This document shows, piece by piece, positions 11,065 through 22,427 of a DNA stretch of 64,000 nucleotides. The notes beneath the pieces were generated by a model that was given only the letters and a program-made list of their open reading frames with translations, was not told the origin of the DNA and did not search any database. Origin of the DNA: Saussurea involucrata (Eukaryota; Streptophyta; Magnoliopsida; Asterales; Asteraceae); contig CM066320.1 of NCBI GenBank assembly GCA_033807775.1, forward strand, positions 181,942,784 through 182,006,783, given 5' to 3'. The position numbers were made by a program, and so were the translations under genes. Each line of letters opens with the position of its first letter. Within the stretch, counting starts at the first letter, position 1.

Positions 11065-12018
11065 TGTTAATGCCAAAAATCGCACCAAAGGGACAACTTA
11101 AGGTCGATGTGGACTTAATCAACTAAAGAAAGGATCTTCGACGAGACGTGCGACGAGGATAAAAATAAAGAAACAAGGGATTTGATGACGCAGGAAAAAC
11201 CTCAATCGAGGAAAAAACCTGCGGACGACAAGAGGTGTCGTCGATGCACTATGGTCGCCAATCAGGGGCGATGTCCTTGGATACTGGTGTCGTTCGTATA
11301 GAGATTACAATACAAATGAAGAAAATGCTTCGAAATGTAAAGTACAAGTGTTTGAACGTAAAAACAGGTGTTTGTCGTATGTGAGTACAAAGTGTAATCA
11401 ACTGTTGTTCGAGGGCTGTTGTCCTGCGTCGAGAGCGATACTTGAGCTTTCCTTCGAGTGTTCTTGAGTTCGCTGTAAGGTTCTGGCTTTCAGTACTTGA
11501 TCTCCAGAGTTTGAATGTTCTTTGCTATGAGTTTGGATGATTTTCTCTGTTGTTTGGTGATGTTCGCTGATGTATATCAGATGTTAACTGATGTCCCTTG
11601 AAATGAGGCTTTAGCTTGACTTTTATAGTCTTCGGGCCATTAATTAGCACCATTAATGATTTGATCAACGGCTACAACGGCTGGAAACGGTCACCGGAGT
11701 GATTATCCATAATGCTATTCGTCCGTTACGGCTGCTTGCTGTTAATGGCTTTGACTCCTGCATTAAATACTTAACAAACGTAACAGTCAAGGTTAACGTT
11801 ACCTTTGGTCGAAGGTGCAATGATCTTATGCAATGGTCGTATGGGACGGGCGATGCTATGGTCGAGCGTCATGGGAGACGTACGACTTACCTTTTACGGG
11901 AGACGACAGATGTTTTCTGGGTTCTTGTTGAGACCTTATCTTAATACAAGATTTGGGTTATAGCGTGCGTCTTACCTGCTCTGGTCGTGGTCGTACGACG
12001 TGATTTTTTGCCCAAACA
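11065..12018 (-). repeat. 5' LTR (sense) of Tat-like copy 1
   Basis: 954 bp, bounded on the plus strand by TGTTAATGCC and GCCCAAACA, the same termini as the LTRs at 57547-58548 and 63778 onward. Confidence 0.9.
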
Positions 12019-12579
12019 TACACCATACATGTTTTTTAAGTCAAACCAATTTTTTATGTGTTGGTGATGCATACAGGTAGATGTCACTCTGATGTGCTTC
12101 TAAAAAATATGTGTGAGGTATTCAATAGGCAAATCATTGATGCTAGGGACAAACCAATTCATTCGTGCTTGGAGTACATTAGAGTGTATCTTATGAAGAG
12201 AATTGTAAATGTTTTAAAAGTGATTGATGGTTGTGATGGACCACTGACCTCAACTGCAAACAAGATAATGGACAGTGTGAAGAAGGAAGCAAGCAAATAC
12301 CAGGTGGTGTATAATGGAGGAGATGGGTACCGGGTATGTTACAAACGCATGCCCCTATACTTGTCTCATGGTTGTAGCATGCACATGAACCTGCTTTTGA
12401 TATTGTTGTTATGACAGGTATCTGGTCCTTGGAATGACCAGTGCATAGTTGATGTTAGAGTAAGGACATACTCTTGTAGAAGGTGGGAATTAACAGGAAT
12501 TCCTTGCAAGCATGCAGTGGCTACTAACTGGAATATGGCAGTGAATGAAATCAACGAGGACCCTGAATCATGGGTGCAC
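12019..12579 (+). pseudogene. MURA-type transposase, middle portion
   Basis: Coding resumes near 12066 with HTGRCHSDVLLKNMCEVFN and runs to an 84-bp intron (12334-12417, GTATGT...GACAG). The next exon encodes the SWIM-type zinc finger region (SCRRWELTGIPCKHAVA). The codons expected between AWL (about 4825) and HTGRC are missing, lost with the eroded LTR end. 12019-12065 is either intron remnant or insertion scar. Coding is cut after GWVH-type codons at 12579 by the Athila-like element and resumes at 19609. Confidence 0.8.
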
Positions 12580-13834
12580 TGATAGACGAGTTTACACCCC
12601 CTAAATCTAACCGCAAGTGTACGGGTCAAAATCAAGTAATAGTACAAAAGTACGAGTATCGAACACAGGGAACTAAGAACTAAGTATCACAATGACTATA
12701 AGATCTATTAACTGATTGGTTGCAAATTTGAGTTGTAGGTATTAACTAATTAATTGTAAGAAAACAAATCACAAACGGGGCAGTAAACAACTTAGGAAAC
12801 TTCGGATAGAGAAAACAGTTGAGGGTTGGAAATCATAAGGTTTTCGCATACAAACACTTGACTCAAAACAATTACCAGCTGATCCCTTTAATGAATACCT
12901 AATCTCTAAAATCACCGTTGTTCTTTCTCAAGCAACAACGGGTTTTATTTTGAAAGCATAAGTTTCATCTCTCGATCTCAACCTATGGAACTCAAAACAC
13001 ATTAAACTCAAGATTGTAATGGGACTACGGCTTACTTGGTATATCTTTATCCAATTTCTCACCCTAGGCATGCAATTTCTAGTTCTGGTTAACAAATAAT
13101 TCTCTCGAACTTAATTGAAAACAAACAAAACAATTGGAAGTTGGCCAAACTCACAAAAGCATTAAAACTCAAATCACATGCTTCATTAACTAGGAAAAAC
13201 AGATAAAAGTCTCGAGTTACATGTTCATACACTTAAACCAAATTCATTCCAACCCCCAACATCTAAATATTAGTTCATGTTGGTGGTGGATAAAAACACA
13301 AGAAAAGGAAGGAGACTAGTGTGTGCAAACATAATGATTGTGGACGTGATGAATGTAATGATGGACTCCCTTCTCGCGGCTCTAATCCGATTATCGTCGT
13401 GAACTCCTCCTCAATTGATCCTCTATAGTGGCTCAAAAGTCTCCGAAAAGCCTCTGAAAATCGCCCCTAAGTTGCTGGCCGTCGTTGTGTGCGAGATAAT
13501 GACCTAAAATCCGGAAAACACCGAATATAGCACTGGAATAGAGGGATACGCGGTTTGTGCCGCGACTTGCAAACCGCACAGGAAACCGCGCGGTTTCCTG
13601 AGGTGTGTGGATCAGGTTCTGGTTCGCGGATCTGGGTCCTGGTTCAGGCACGGGTCTTGGGTTTCCGTTGGGCTTCGTTTTGGGCTCTTTTCACTTCTTT
13701 TCTCGATGATTGCCGCCTTTTAGATTACCTGCACATTTCACTTGATAAAACATAAAATTCCGCCTTTTTGCTAGAACACAAGCCAATCTCATTGGTTTGA
13801 GGACCGAAAATAACGCCAAAAAGTGGCGTTATCA
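12580..13834 (-). repeat. 3' LTR (sense) of Athila-like element
   Basis: 1255 bp, TGATAG...TTATCA. It aligns along its whole length with 18365-19608; I estimate 2-4% mismatch by eye plus a roughly 10-bp indel near 13575. Confidence 0.9.
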
Positions 13835-16080
13835 ACAACCCCAAACCGAGCGTTGCTTGTCCTCAAGCAAATTAGCGATAAAATAGAATAAAAGCACACA
13901 TCAGTGAAATAATAACTGCACAACTCCCAATCTGTACCACGTAATGCACTGGTGATTTCCCATACCCGTGAATGCTTATCTCACTCTCGCCTCATCCTTA
14001 TTTTGTTTGATCTATGGCCTTCCATTGTGAGTTGAACTCGTGACAGCTCCGATTACATTAAGGTTGTACTAGGTCCAAACATACTAGGGAAAACATTTCG
14101 CCTCGACCCTACCTCATGGGATACTCTTATTTCACTCGAACCTAAGTTGTCACACATGTTGTCATGTATAAGAAATTTATGTACAAGAATACTCGAAAAT
14201 TACATGACAACTCTAATGAAAGACGCACAAATGTCCAAAAAGTTGATCTTAGAATGGAATCAAGTAGCAAGACAAGGAATATTGGTAAAGGTAGTCGTAT
14301 ACTCTAATCACGTTTTCCAGAAGATCATCCAGGTCTTTACAAGGGTTGTAACGGGGCTAGGGTTATGGTTGAGAAACGAAGGGTAGACGGATCAAAAGTC
14401 CTCGGTGTGTCAACCATTAGCAGTTCTGACTTCTTGACTTTACTTTCTATCACTTGGCCCTATTTGTCACTACTGGAGTCGCTTTGACTCTCTTATAATT
14501 GTATTTTTTTTGGGACAACATTGGTCCTCTTTTTTTATTGGGGCTGCATTGGCCCTCTTTTCTATCTATTATTTATTTTCATGGCTGGCCTGTACTCTTT
14601 CTTTTCCGCTCTATCTCTCGCTGTTCATTACCGCCTCTAATTGACACACTTTCGGATAAGGGTTGGCTAAGGATTCTGGTTAGGGTTTAATGGTGGGTCT
14701 GGAATGAACAAGTGGTGAGTGTTTGGCTGCAAAGGTGGTTTTGGGTACACACATAATGGGTGGAAAGGAACGATAGATAAAAACAGGTTAAAAAGCACAC
14801 AATGCCTGGAATAATCTCTTAAGGTCCACACGATACAGTCTACTATACCCTTACCCAACATCCTGATGGTCGTCTTTGCTACTCGATGCAATATTATAGT
14901 GAGATCACTCTATAATCACGACAAGGAATTCGAAAAAGTGTATACGAATTAGGTGTTTGAATCCCTCGAAATGAAAAACGTCTTTTAGGCTCAAATCTCA
15001 CTATTGGGGTGGTCTCCACTAATGTCCCTAGTCATGTCTTTTCCCAGTCCTTCCCTAATGGTCACGTTGCTATCACAAGATTCTTCCCACAATGGTCGGT
15101 CTCAATCATCCAAAACAAAAATTATAGCTGAAATGATCTAGACACTCAGAAGTGCAGGAAGTCTACGTGCATAAACGTGGGCCCGATTGGGCAACCCCAA
15201 ACCTTACCCACACATTGTCCCCAATGTGCAAGTAAAGTTGTAGGCGAAGCGACACAACTCATTGTGCAGTTATTACAGTCATCAAGCAGGAAAGGTAGAA
15301 CATTAACACGCTACATCAAAAAGCAAGCCCATAGTTATTCAAATATGGCCACCCCAAACCTAGGTCGCGGCCTAGGTTTGCCAACTAAATCCAACCCCAA
15401 ACCTCGGTAAAACTGAGGTTTGCACAGGATTAAAAGTGAGTGTGTAGATGTTGAAAGGTGAGGCACCCCAAACCTAAGTGAAACTTAGGTTTGTTGTATC
15501 TCGTTTAACTAATAAGGAACAACACATCATACACCACTCGTTAACAGACAAAGTTAGAGCATACCTGTTTGCCCAGACGGAAGAGATTCTCTTGCAATAC
15601 TGAGGAGAATGGTTGGGAGACATCGGAGAAGCTGAAGAGGGAATACAGAAACAAAAGAAAAGAAATAAAAAGGAAAGCAAAGAACGAAACGACTCAAAGC
15701 AGGAAAAAGGAACACACTGCACGAGAACAGGGAGCCGTGCGGTTTGTGCCGCGGTTTGCAAACCGCGCAACATCCCACGTAACTCTCTGTTTCGCAAAGT
15801 ATTCAGAGAACCCCACGACTTGGCGCGCGGCATGAAGCCGCGGCCAAAGCCGCGTAAGTCTCTGTTCCAAATTTTTTTTTGAAAATAAAAACACTAAAAA
15901 CGCACATAAAAAAATATAAATCAAACCTCGTTGGGTTGCCTCCCACCTAGCGCCTTGGTTTTGGTCGTGGCTCGACCTTCCTTCTGATCACTCCTTCGGC
16001 TTTCCTTGGTGATCGGATTCCTCTTCGCTTCTACCTCTTTCACTCTCGAACATCTTGAACACTGCCTTTTAACCACCAAC
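13835..16080. other. Non-coding 3' region of Athila-like element
   Basis: No RT, integrase or env-like ORF is visible. CCCCAAACC (sense GGTTTGGGG) recurs at about 13839, 15194, 15352, 15394 and 15466. The first abuts the LTR and is the likely polypurine tract; the others look like extra copies. CCGCGGTTTGCAAACCGCGC near 15750 is a palindrome also found in the LTRs (about 13555 and 19340). Confidence 0.5.
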
Positions 16081-18202
16081 CTATAAGGTCATCTCGCCTT
16101 CTTCCATGTCAATCAGCGCTTTGCTCGTGGCCAGAAATGGTCTTCCCATTATCAGCGGGATCTCTATATCTTCATCAATATCCAGCACCACGAAATCCAC
16201 CGGGAAGTAGAACTTGTCAACCTTGATGAGAACATCTTCTATCACCCCATATGGATACACTATCGATCTATCTGCAAGCTTGAGGGTCATGTATGTTGGC
16301 TTCACCTCTCCCAAGCCAAGTTTCCTGAAAAGAGATAAAGGCATTAAGTTAATACTTGCTCCTAAATCACATAACACCTTATCAAAATTAAGATTCCCAA
16401 TTTGAATAGGGATCGAAAAACTCCCTGGATCCTTAAGCTTCGGGGGAAGCTTGTTCTAAATGATCGCACTGCACTCTTCAGTAAGTGCAATGGTAGACTG
16501 GTGTTCGATTGCCCTCTTCTTGGATAAGATCTCTTTCATGAACTTGAGATATGTTGGCATTTGGGCTAGCGCTTCTGCGAAGGGGATGTTGATGTGTAGC
16601 TTCTTGAAGATGTCAAGGAATTTCTTTAACTGTTCCTCATCTTTATGTGCCTTCACCCGATTCGGAAATGGTAGCGCTGGTACAAACGGTTTGACTACCG
16701 GCTTCGATGGAGGTGTCACCTCTTTTTCCTTCGGCTTCTCCCGATCAATCATATCACTAGAACGCTCATCCTTCAGCCCAACATTCGCCTCCTTGATTAT
16801 CTCCTTGCCACTTCTCAGATGAATGGCATTACATTCTTCTCTTGGTTTCCTTTCAGTCTGACTCGGAAACGTTCCTGGGGCTCGGTTTTGTAAGACTTCA
16901 TAAATTTTCCCCACTTGTCTTTCAAGGAGCCTTATGGATGCCGTATTCTAATCAGTAGCCGCCTTTACCGTGTTAACCGTTCTTGCTAACTCTTCAACCG
17001 TGCCATCCATCTTTGTCATAAACTTCAACATCATATCCTCCAGCCCCGGTTTCTTTTCTACGGATGGTCCTTCGTTGAATTTCCTTTGGTTGAAACCTGA
17101 AGGACGGTAAACATTGTTAGATTGAGAAGAATTAGAAAAGTTAGAAGAATTACCGTATTGTTGTTGCCCTTGAGGTTGACTCCATGAAAAATTAGGGTGT
17201 TTCTTCCACCCCTCATTGTAAGTATTCGAGAAAGGGTCGTTCCTCGGCTGGTTGTTCCGGTTTTGCAAAAATTGAACCTGTTCAGGTTCTTGAGGAGCGG
17301 GGAACACTTCCGGACTACTTCCCTTCAAATGGTTTGTGATAGCGGCTAACTGAGCTTTTATCACCTTCAACTCATCCGATTCCTGAACACTAGCTACATG
17401 TCTGATAGAAGATCGTGGAGTGGCATAGCTATGTTCGGCTAAGTTCTCGATCAACTCAATTGCTTCTTCATATATTTTATTCATGAGAGCTCCACCCGCT
17501 GCAGCAGTGATGTCATTCTTGAATTGCGGGTGAGGGCCTCCAAAGAACGTCTGAATAATGACCCAACCATGTAACCCATGATGAGGGCATTTCTTCAACA
17601 TATCTTTATACCTTTCCCAAGCCTCATAAAGTGTCTCTTGGTCCCATTGAGCGAAATGGGTGATGTCAGCCATGGGTTGAGCGGTTCTTCCCGGTGGAAA
17701 GAATTTCTGGAGGAATGCAGCTTTCAGGTCTGCCCATGTAGTGATATGATCCGATGGTAGGCCCTCTATCCAGATTTCAGCTCTACCCTTGAGTGAGAAG
17801 CTGAACAGTCTTAGCTTGATGGCATCCTCGTTCACCCCGTTGATCTTGAACGTGTTGCAAATCCTCTCAAATGCACGGAGATGTGCATGAGGATCTTCTG
17901 TCGGTGCCTCCTCCATACTGATTTTGTTGTACCATGACGATGGTACTCGGTTTTATCTCGAAGTAGTTTGCTCCGGTTGTGGGTGGTTGGACGCCTATCC
18001 GTGCGGCTGCCACATTAGGATTGGCAAACGACCGCATATGACGTCTTTCCGGAGGTGGTGGAGTTGGGTCATTGCGAGGAGGTCTCTCGTCACCCGTCTT
18101 CAATTCCCTTTGAGCTTTGGACGCTTTTCGTATCTGACGGGCGGTTCTTTCAATCTCCGGATCGATTGGTTCGATTTTCTCCCCTCGGGTTTTCCTTGGC
18201 AT
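16081..18202 (-). pseudogene. Gag-protease of Athila-like element
   Basis: The frame starts at 18202 (MPRKTRGEKIEPIDPEIERT). Near 17905-17916 the reading frame shifts by one within a GGAGGAGG run, and Gag resumes with PTEDPHAHLRAFERICNTF. The Retrotrans_gag core (WADLKAAFLQKFFPPGRTAQ; LYEAWERYKDMLKKCPHHG) covers about 17870-17450. A Gln/Asn-rich linker follows, then the aspartic protease (CDLGASINLMPLSLFRKLGL, about 16375-16300, ending in GRPFLATSKALID). Two in-frame TAG codons (16948-16950, 16456-16458) stand where Athila relatives usually have Gln (the second precedes KLPPKLKDPGS). The gene encodes particle protein and polyprotein protease; no polymerase follows. Confidence 0.85.
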
Positions 18203-18340
18203 AAACCAATTAGTACCTGAAACGGAAGTAAACACAATTAGCAATCCAAAAACTGAAAGTGATGAAATAAAATAACAAAAATAAAAAAATGTTCAATGTA
18301 ATAGCGCTTATAGCTGGTAGTGCTATCAGTTGCAACTAGT

Positions 18341-18358
18341 TCCCCGGCAACGACGCCA
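18341..18358 (-). promoter_or_regulatory. Primer-binding site, Athila-like element
   Basis: Sense TGGCGTCGTTGCCGGGGA, one base off the widespread Athila tRNA-Asp PBS TGGCGCCGTTGCCGGGGA. It lies 6 bp inside the LTR end. Confidence 0.8.
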
Positions 18359-18364
18359 AAAACT

Positions 18365-19608
18365 TGATAGGCGGGTTTACACCCCCCTAAATCTAACCGC
18401 AAGTGTACGGGTCGAATCAAGTAATAGTACAAAAGTACGAGTATTGAACACAGGGAACTAGGAACTAAGTATCACAATGACTATAAGATCTATTAACTGA
18501 ACGGTCGCAAATTTGAGTTGTAGGTATTAACTAATTAATTGCAAGAAAACAAATCACAAATGGGGCAGTAAACAACTTAGGAAATTTCGGATAGAGAAAA
18601 TAGTTGAGGGTTGGAAATCATAAGGTTTTCGCATACAAACACTTGACTCAAAACAATTACCAGCTAATCCCTTTAATGAATATCCAATCTCTAAAATCAC
18701 CGTTGTTCTTTCTCAAGCAACAACGGGTTTTATTTTGAAAGCATAAGTTTCATCTCTCGATCTCAACCTATGGAACTCAAAACACATTAAACTCAAGATT
18801 GTAATGGGACTACGGCTTACTTGGTATATCTCTATCCAATTTCTCACCCTAGGCATGCAATTTCTAGTTCTGGTTAACAAATAATTCTCTCAAACTTAAT
18901 TGAAAACAAACAAAACAATTGGAAATTGGCCAAACTCACAAAAGCATTAAAACCCAAATCACATGCTTCATTAACTAGGAAAAACTGATAAAAGTCTCGA
19001 GTTACAAGTTCATACACTTAAACCAAATTCATTCAAACCCCCAACATCTAAAGATTAGTTCATGTTGGTGGTGGATAAAAACACAAGAAAAGGAAGGAGA
19101 CTAGTGTGTGCAAACATAATGATTGTGGACGTGATGAATGTAATGATGGACTCCCTTCTCGCGGCTCTAATCCGATTATCGTCGTGAACTCCTCCTCAAT
19201 CGATCCTCTATCGTGGCTCAAAAGTCTCTGAAAAGCCTCTGAAAATCGCCCCTAAGCTGCTGGCCGTCGTCGTGTGCGAGATAATGACCTAAAATCCGGA
19301 AAACACCGAATATAGCACTGGAACAGAGGGATACGCGGTTTGTGCCGCGACTTGCAAACCGCGCGGTTTCCTGAGGTGTGTGGATCAGGTTCTGGTTCGC
19401 GGATCTGGGTCCTGGTTCGGGCACGGGTCTTGGGTTTCCGTTGGGCTTCATTTTGGGCTCTTTTTTGCTTCTTTTCTCGATGATTGCCGCCTTTTAGATT
19501 ACCTGCACATTTCACTTGATAAAACATAAAATTCCGCCTTTTTGCTAGAACACAAGCCAATCTCATTGGTTTGAGGACCGAAAATAACGCCAAAAAGTGG
19601 CGTTATCA
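18365..19608 (-). repeat. 5' LTR (sense) of Athila-like element
   Basis: 1244 bp with TGATAG and TTATCA ends on the plus strand, immediately followed by the TSD TGCAC. Confidence 0.9.
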
Positions 19609-19922
19609 TGCACCAATCATACAGACTTAGCATATGGAGGGACATGTACAGCTTTAAGATTGAGCCAATCAATGGAAGCATGCTTTGGGACAAATCAAAC
19701 TGCATGACAACTTTGGTTCCACCAGATCATCTTACACAAGTAGGCAGGCCAAAGAAAAAGAGGAAGAAGACAACTGAAGAGATGTATCAAAGTCAGAGCC
19801 AGAGGAGGACTGGCAAGCTATCAAGGAAAGGGATCACAGTCACTTGTGATAAGTGTAAACAATTGGGGCACAGTTCAAGGACATGTAAAGGGAAGGAAGG
19901 AGCTTCACAGCCTCCTGTATGA
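19609..19922 (+). pseudogene. MURA-type transposase, C-terminal exon
   Basis: Begins with the repeated target TGCAC and continues the reading frame with HQSYRLSIWRDMYSFKI. It has a basic stretch (GRPKKKRKK, a probable nuclear-localisation signal) and a CCHC zinc knuckle CDKCKQLGHSSRTC (CX2CX4HX4C), then the natural stop at 19920-19922. This is the standard C-terminus of plant MULE transposases and is undamaged. Confidence 0.85.
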
Positions 19923-20160
19923 ACAATGTGTTTGGTGGTTGATGTTTGATAAATAATGTGTTTGGTGGTTGATGTTTGATAAACAATGTGTTTGGTAATG
20001 TGTTTTTGGTACTTGTTGGTGGTAGTTTTTGATGGTTGATAAATAATATATGTGTATGTATGGTATGCAAGGTTGTTATCCTGTTTAATGTATTTTGGTA
20101 GTTATGTTTAGCCTCTTTAATGTCTTTTGGTAGTTATGTGTTGGTATTGTCAATATCTTG
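19923..20160. repeat. Short repeats downstream of transposase
   Basis: AATGTGTTTGGTGGTTGATG is repeated in tandem (about 19925, 19959), followed by TTTTGGTAGTTATGT repeats (about 20093, 20128, 20158). This is probably the 3' UTR of the transposase. Confidence 0.6.
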
Positions 20161-20441
20161 GTAGTTATGTGTTGGTATTGTAACTGTGTTGGTACCATTT
20201 TGTGCACTTGTTAAATAGAAACCACCTCAATATATTGTGTAATGTCAAAACAGTTTTCAACCAAAACATGAGTTATTGTGTCAAACAGAAAGCATTTCAT
20301 TGATTCTAATTTGCACTTAACATTACATCATAAACAAAGCAGTAGCTACTAACCAAAATCCCAAAACTAACTTAACATCTATTCACTGCTTTACATTGAT
20401 CTTAAACCAAAATCCCAACACTAACTTCACTGCAATTTACT

Positions 20442-20870
20442 TCATACAATTATACATGCAAATCCCAAAAAACCCCAACTAAGAACCAAAAGCAGCTGCA
20501 ATTTCCAAATCTCACTTTCTCTTGAGTTGATAGTTTCTTCAAGTTTGTGCTTTGACCTCAGTAACCCAGGGACAACATCTATAGCCCTAGCACAAATTGG
20601 TGGATCAAACCATCCAAAAAAGCAACACCTTTTACCCTGTAGAAGTGAAAATAGGGAGAATTTTGGAGTTTGGTGGTTAATACCAGAAAATCCATGAAAT
20701 ACAAATTGGAGGAAACAGGGGGCTTAACATACTTCCACAAGAATAGAACCTACGCCCATGGTTTGCATGTGTCCAAGATGTTTTTAAACTTGCTTCACAA
20801 CCACGGTAGCATATCACCGTTTTTGGAAGGAATGAAGAAAGCAGAGTGTGAGAGGTGGGAGAAGGAAGAA
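20442..20870 (-). pseudogene. GRF-type zinc-finger small membrane protein carried by the MULE
   Basis: Read on the minus strand from about 20870. Exon 1 opens with a Ser-rich N-terminus (MVSSFSHLSHSAFF) and, after an apparent 1-nt frame slip near 20805, encodes CYRGCEASLKTSWTHANHGR followed by RFYSCG. This matches the GRF zinc-finger pattern (C..G..A..KTSWT..N.GRRFY.C). An intron from about 20732 ends in TTCTACAG at 20638. Exon 2 (20637-20442) encodes GKRCCFFGWFDPPICARA, then a Lys/Glu-rich helix and a hydrophobic tail (LLLVLSWGFLGFACIIV) to a TGA. Small plant GRF proteins with a C-terminal membrane segment have this layout. The exon 1 donor phase is unclear. The gene converges on the transposase. 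Family recognition is from memory; its role in the MULE is unknown. Confidence 0.55.
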
Positions 20871-21116
20871 ACCATGTACTTGTTCTTAAAGTCGAGAGTG
20901 GGTAGAAGATTTGGTTAAAAAGAGAGGGAAAAAATAGATGGACGAAAATACCCCTGGCACTAGCGGGCCATATAGACGGGGTTAGTGACCAGGTCCTACA
21001 TTTGGAGCAAATTTGAAAACTCAGGAACCACTCTTTAAGATATTAAAGTTTAGGTATCTTATTTAATAAAATCATATAACCACAGGGACCAAAAATGCAA
21101 TTCACTCTTATATTTT

Positions 21117-21827
21117 TCTATTAGTTTTTGACAAAGTTTATGGGTATTTATTCAAATGTTTTTATTTTAAAATAAATGAGTTTTTTGCACGATTATAAAA
21201 TTAAAATTAATCGTCTTATAAAATAAGATATTTGATTTACTAATATTATATAATGATAGGTTTGAACATATAAATTTTTTAGTTTTAAAAATTCACGTTT
21301 ACTTAATTATATACCTAAAAAATAGTGGTGTTTAATAGTGAAACGTTCAAGCTTATTTTGTGAATTGAAAAAGAACAGTTTTGAACATCTAACACATGAA
21401 CAAAATTATATAAACACTCATTATTTAGAATAACTGGACTATATATACATACATTATATGAGGGCAAGTTATTTTGTTAACCTAGTTTTTTGTATTAATT
21501 TTACGAACCGATCCTATCCATTGATTTTGAAAATGTACGGTTAAAATAACAATTGACATAAAACCCATTAATTGAAGACCCATAAATATTTTGGTTATGT
21601 GAACATTAGTGATGAGGGTCAATTGAGAAAAATAACCCCAACATCCCTCCATTAATTTCTCTCTTAAGCAAATTGAAACCGAGAATTAATTGTACATATC
21701 GAAATCGACACAGTTTCATTCATGTTCATTCATACGTATGTTCAATACATCTATCAGATAGCATCTATTCTCTATGTTCATTGATGTATTGAACATGGAT
21801 GAACATACACGTTCACGTTCAATACGT
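21117..21827. other. AT-rich spacer
   Basis: No gene recognised. The end (about 21720-21827) already holds diverged GTTCATTCATACGTATGTTCA words related to the minisatellite that follows. Confidence 0.5.
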
Positions 21828-22032
21828 ATGTTCATTTGTATGTACTTGTTCATTCATATTCAATAGGTATGTTCATTTGTATGTAATTGTTCATTCATGT
21901 TCAATACGTATGTTCATTTGTATGTAATTGTTCATTCATGTTCAATAGGTATGTTCATTTGTATGTAATTGTTCATTCATGTTCAATACGTATGTTCATT
22001 TGTATGTAATTGTTCCTTCATGTTCAATACGT
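21828..22032. repeat. 41-bp minisatellite, five copies
   Basis: Units start at 21828, 21869, 21910, 21951 and 21992. Each begins ATGTTCATTTGTATGTAATT and continues GTTCATTCATGTTCAATACGT with a few substitutions. Degenerate half units continue to about 22140. Confidence 0.9.
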
Positions 22033-22427
22033 ATGTTCATTGATGTTCAATACGTCATTTCATTAATATTCATCCCATTTATCAATACGTATGTTCATTG
22101 ATGTTCATATACATTGAAATGGACTCCATGTTCAATACGTGAATGTATGTTTAAAATGTAAACACATATAGAACATCAAAAGGTAACCCATATTTGAAAC
22201 ACAATTACAGTTACAATCATAAATCAAATTGTTTTGTAACTCCTCATTAATATGGCTACCAAATAAATCAAATTGATGAAATTCCTATCATATCCTTACA
22301 CATTTATTGCATAAGTTTAAATTAACCATGAATGTAAATGAATTTTTATCGGTCAATGATAGTTTGTAAAATGAACAATCTTTAATGGGTTAACATAATA
22401 ACCTCCCTTTATATACACACATATATA

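Larger units (their letters stand above)
4828..12018 (-). mobile_element. Tat-lineage gypsy-type retrotransposon without pol, copy 1
   Basis: Two LTRs (4828-5697 and 11065-12018) flank 5.4 kb. Sense is the minus strand: the PBS-like GTTTGGCGCCATTCGTGGGA abuts the right-hand LTR, followed by gag and protease (11016-8587). No reverse transcriptase, RNase H or integrase is present. A multi-exon gene on the opposite strand (6155-7781) occupies the 3' part. Tat-group elements (Ogre, Grande, Retand) are known to carry antisense ORFs there. The left LTR lacks its outer 84 bp and no TSD is visible, so that end has been eroded together with some transposase codons. It is inserted in the MULE transposase. 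Confidence 0.8.
12580..19608 (-). mobile_element. Athila-like gypsy retrotransposon without pol
   Basis: LTRs lie at 12580-13834 and 18365-19608, with a perfect 5-bp TSD TGCAC (12575-12579 and 19609-19613). Sense is minus: PBS TGGCGTCGTTGCCGGGGA (18358-18341), then gag and protease, then about 2.2 kb without pol, then a polypurine-type tract GGTTTGGGG next to the 3' LTR. Athila-group elements have tRNA-Asp-type PBS and a DLGASINLMP protease motif, both seen here. Removing the element and one TSD copy rejoins the transposase reading frame. Confidence 0.9.
2193..21107 (+). mobile_element. Autonomous-type MULE, 18.9 kb with nested insertions
   Basis: The left TIR begins GAGTGAGTTGCATATTTGGT. 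The right TIR (about 20924-21107) is its inverted counterpart, with homology of roughly 190 bp. A perfect 9-bp duplication TTATATTTT flanks the element (2184-2192 and 21108-21116). Inside are a MURA-type transposase gene on the plus strand and a GRF-zinc-finger gene on the minus strand. Two LTR retrotransposons (4828-12018 and 12580-19608) interrupt the transposase. Subtracting them leaves an element of about 4.7 kb, a normal MULE size. The transposase carries nonsense mutations, so this copy is dead. Confidence 0.9.

Noticed and set aside
13433..13755. ORFs within the Athila-like LTR (also 19218-19593)
   Set aside because: They are LTR sequence read on both strands, with no protein similarity that I recognise.
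20670..20918. Plus-strand 82-residue ORF
   Set aside because: It is the shadow of the minus-strand GRF-zinc-finger exon, which has domain signature and splice sites.
21828..22032. CRISPR-like regular repeats
   Set aside because: The repeats are head-to-tail without unique spacers, in a plant genome; this is a minisatellite.
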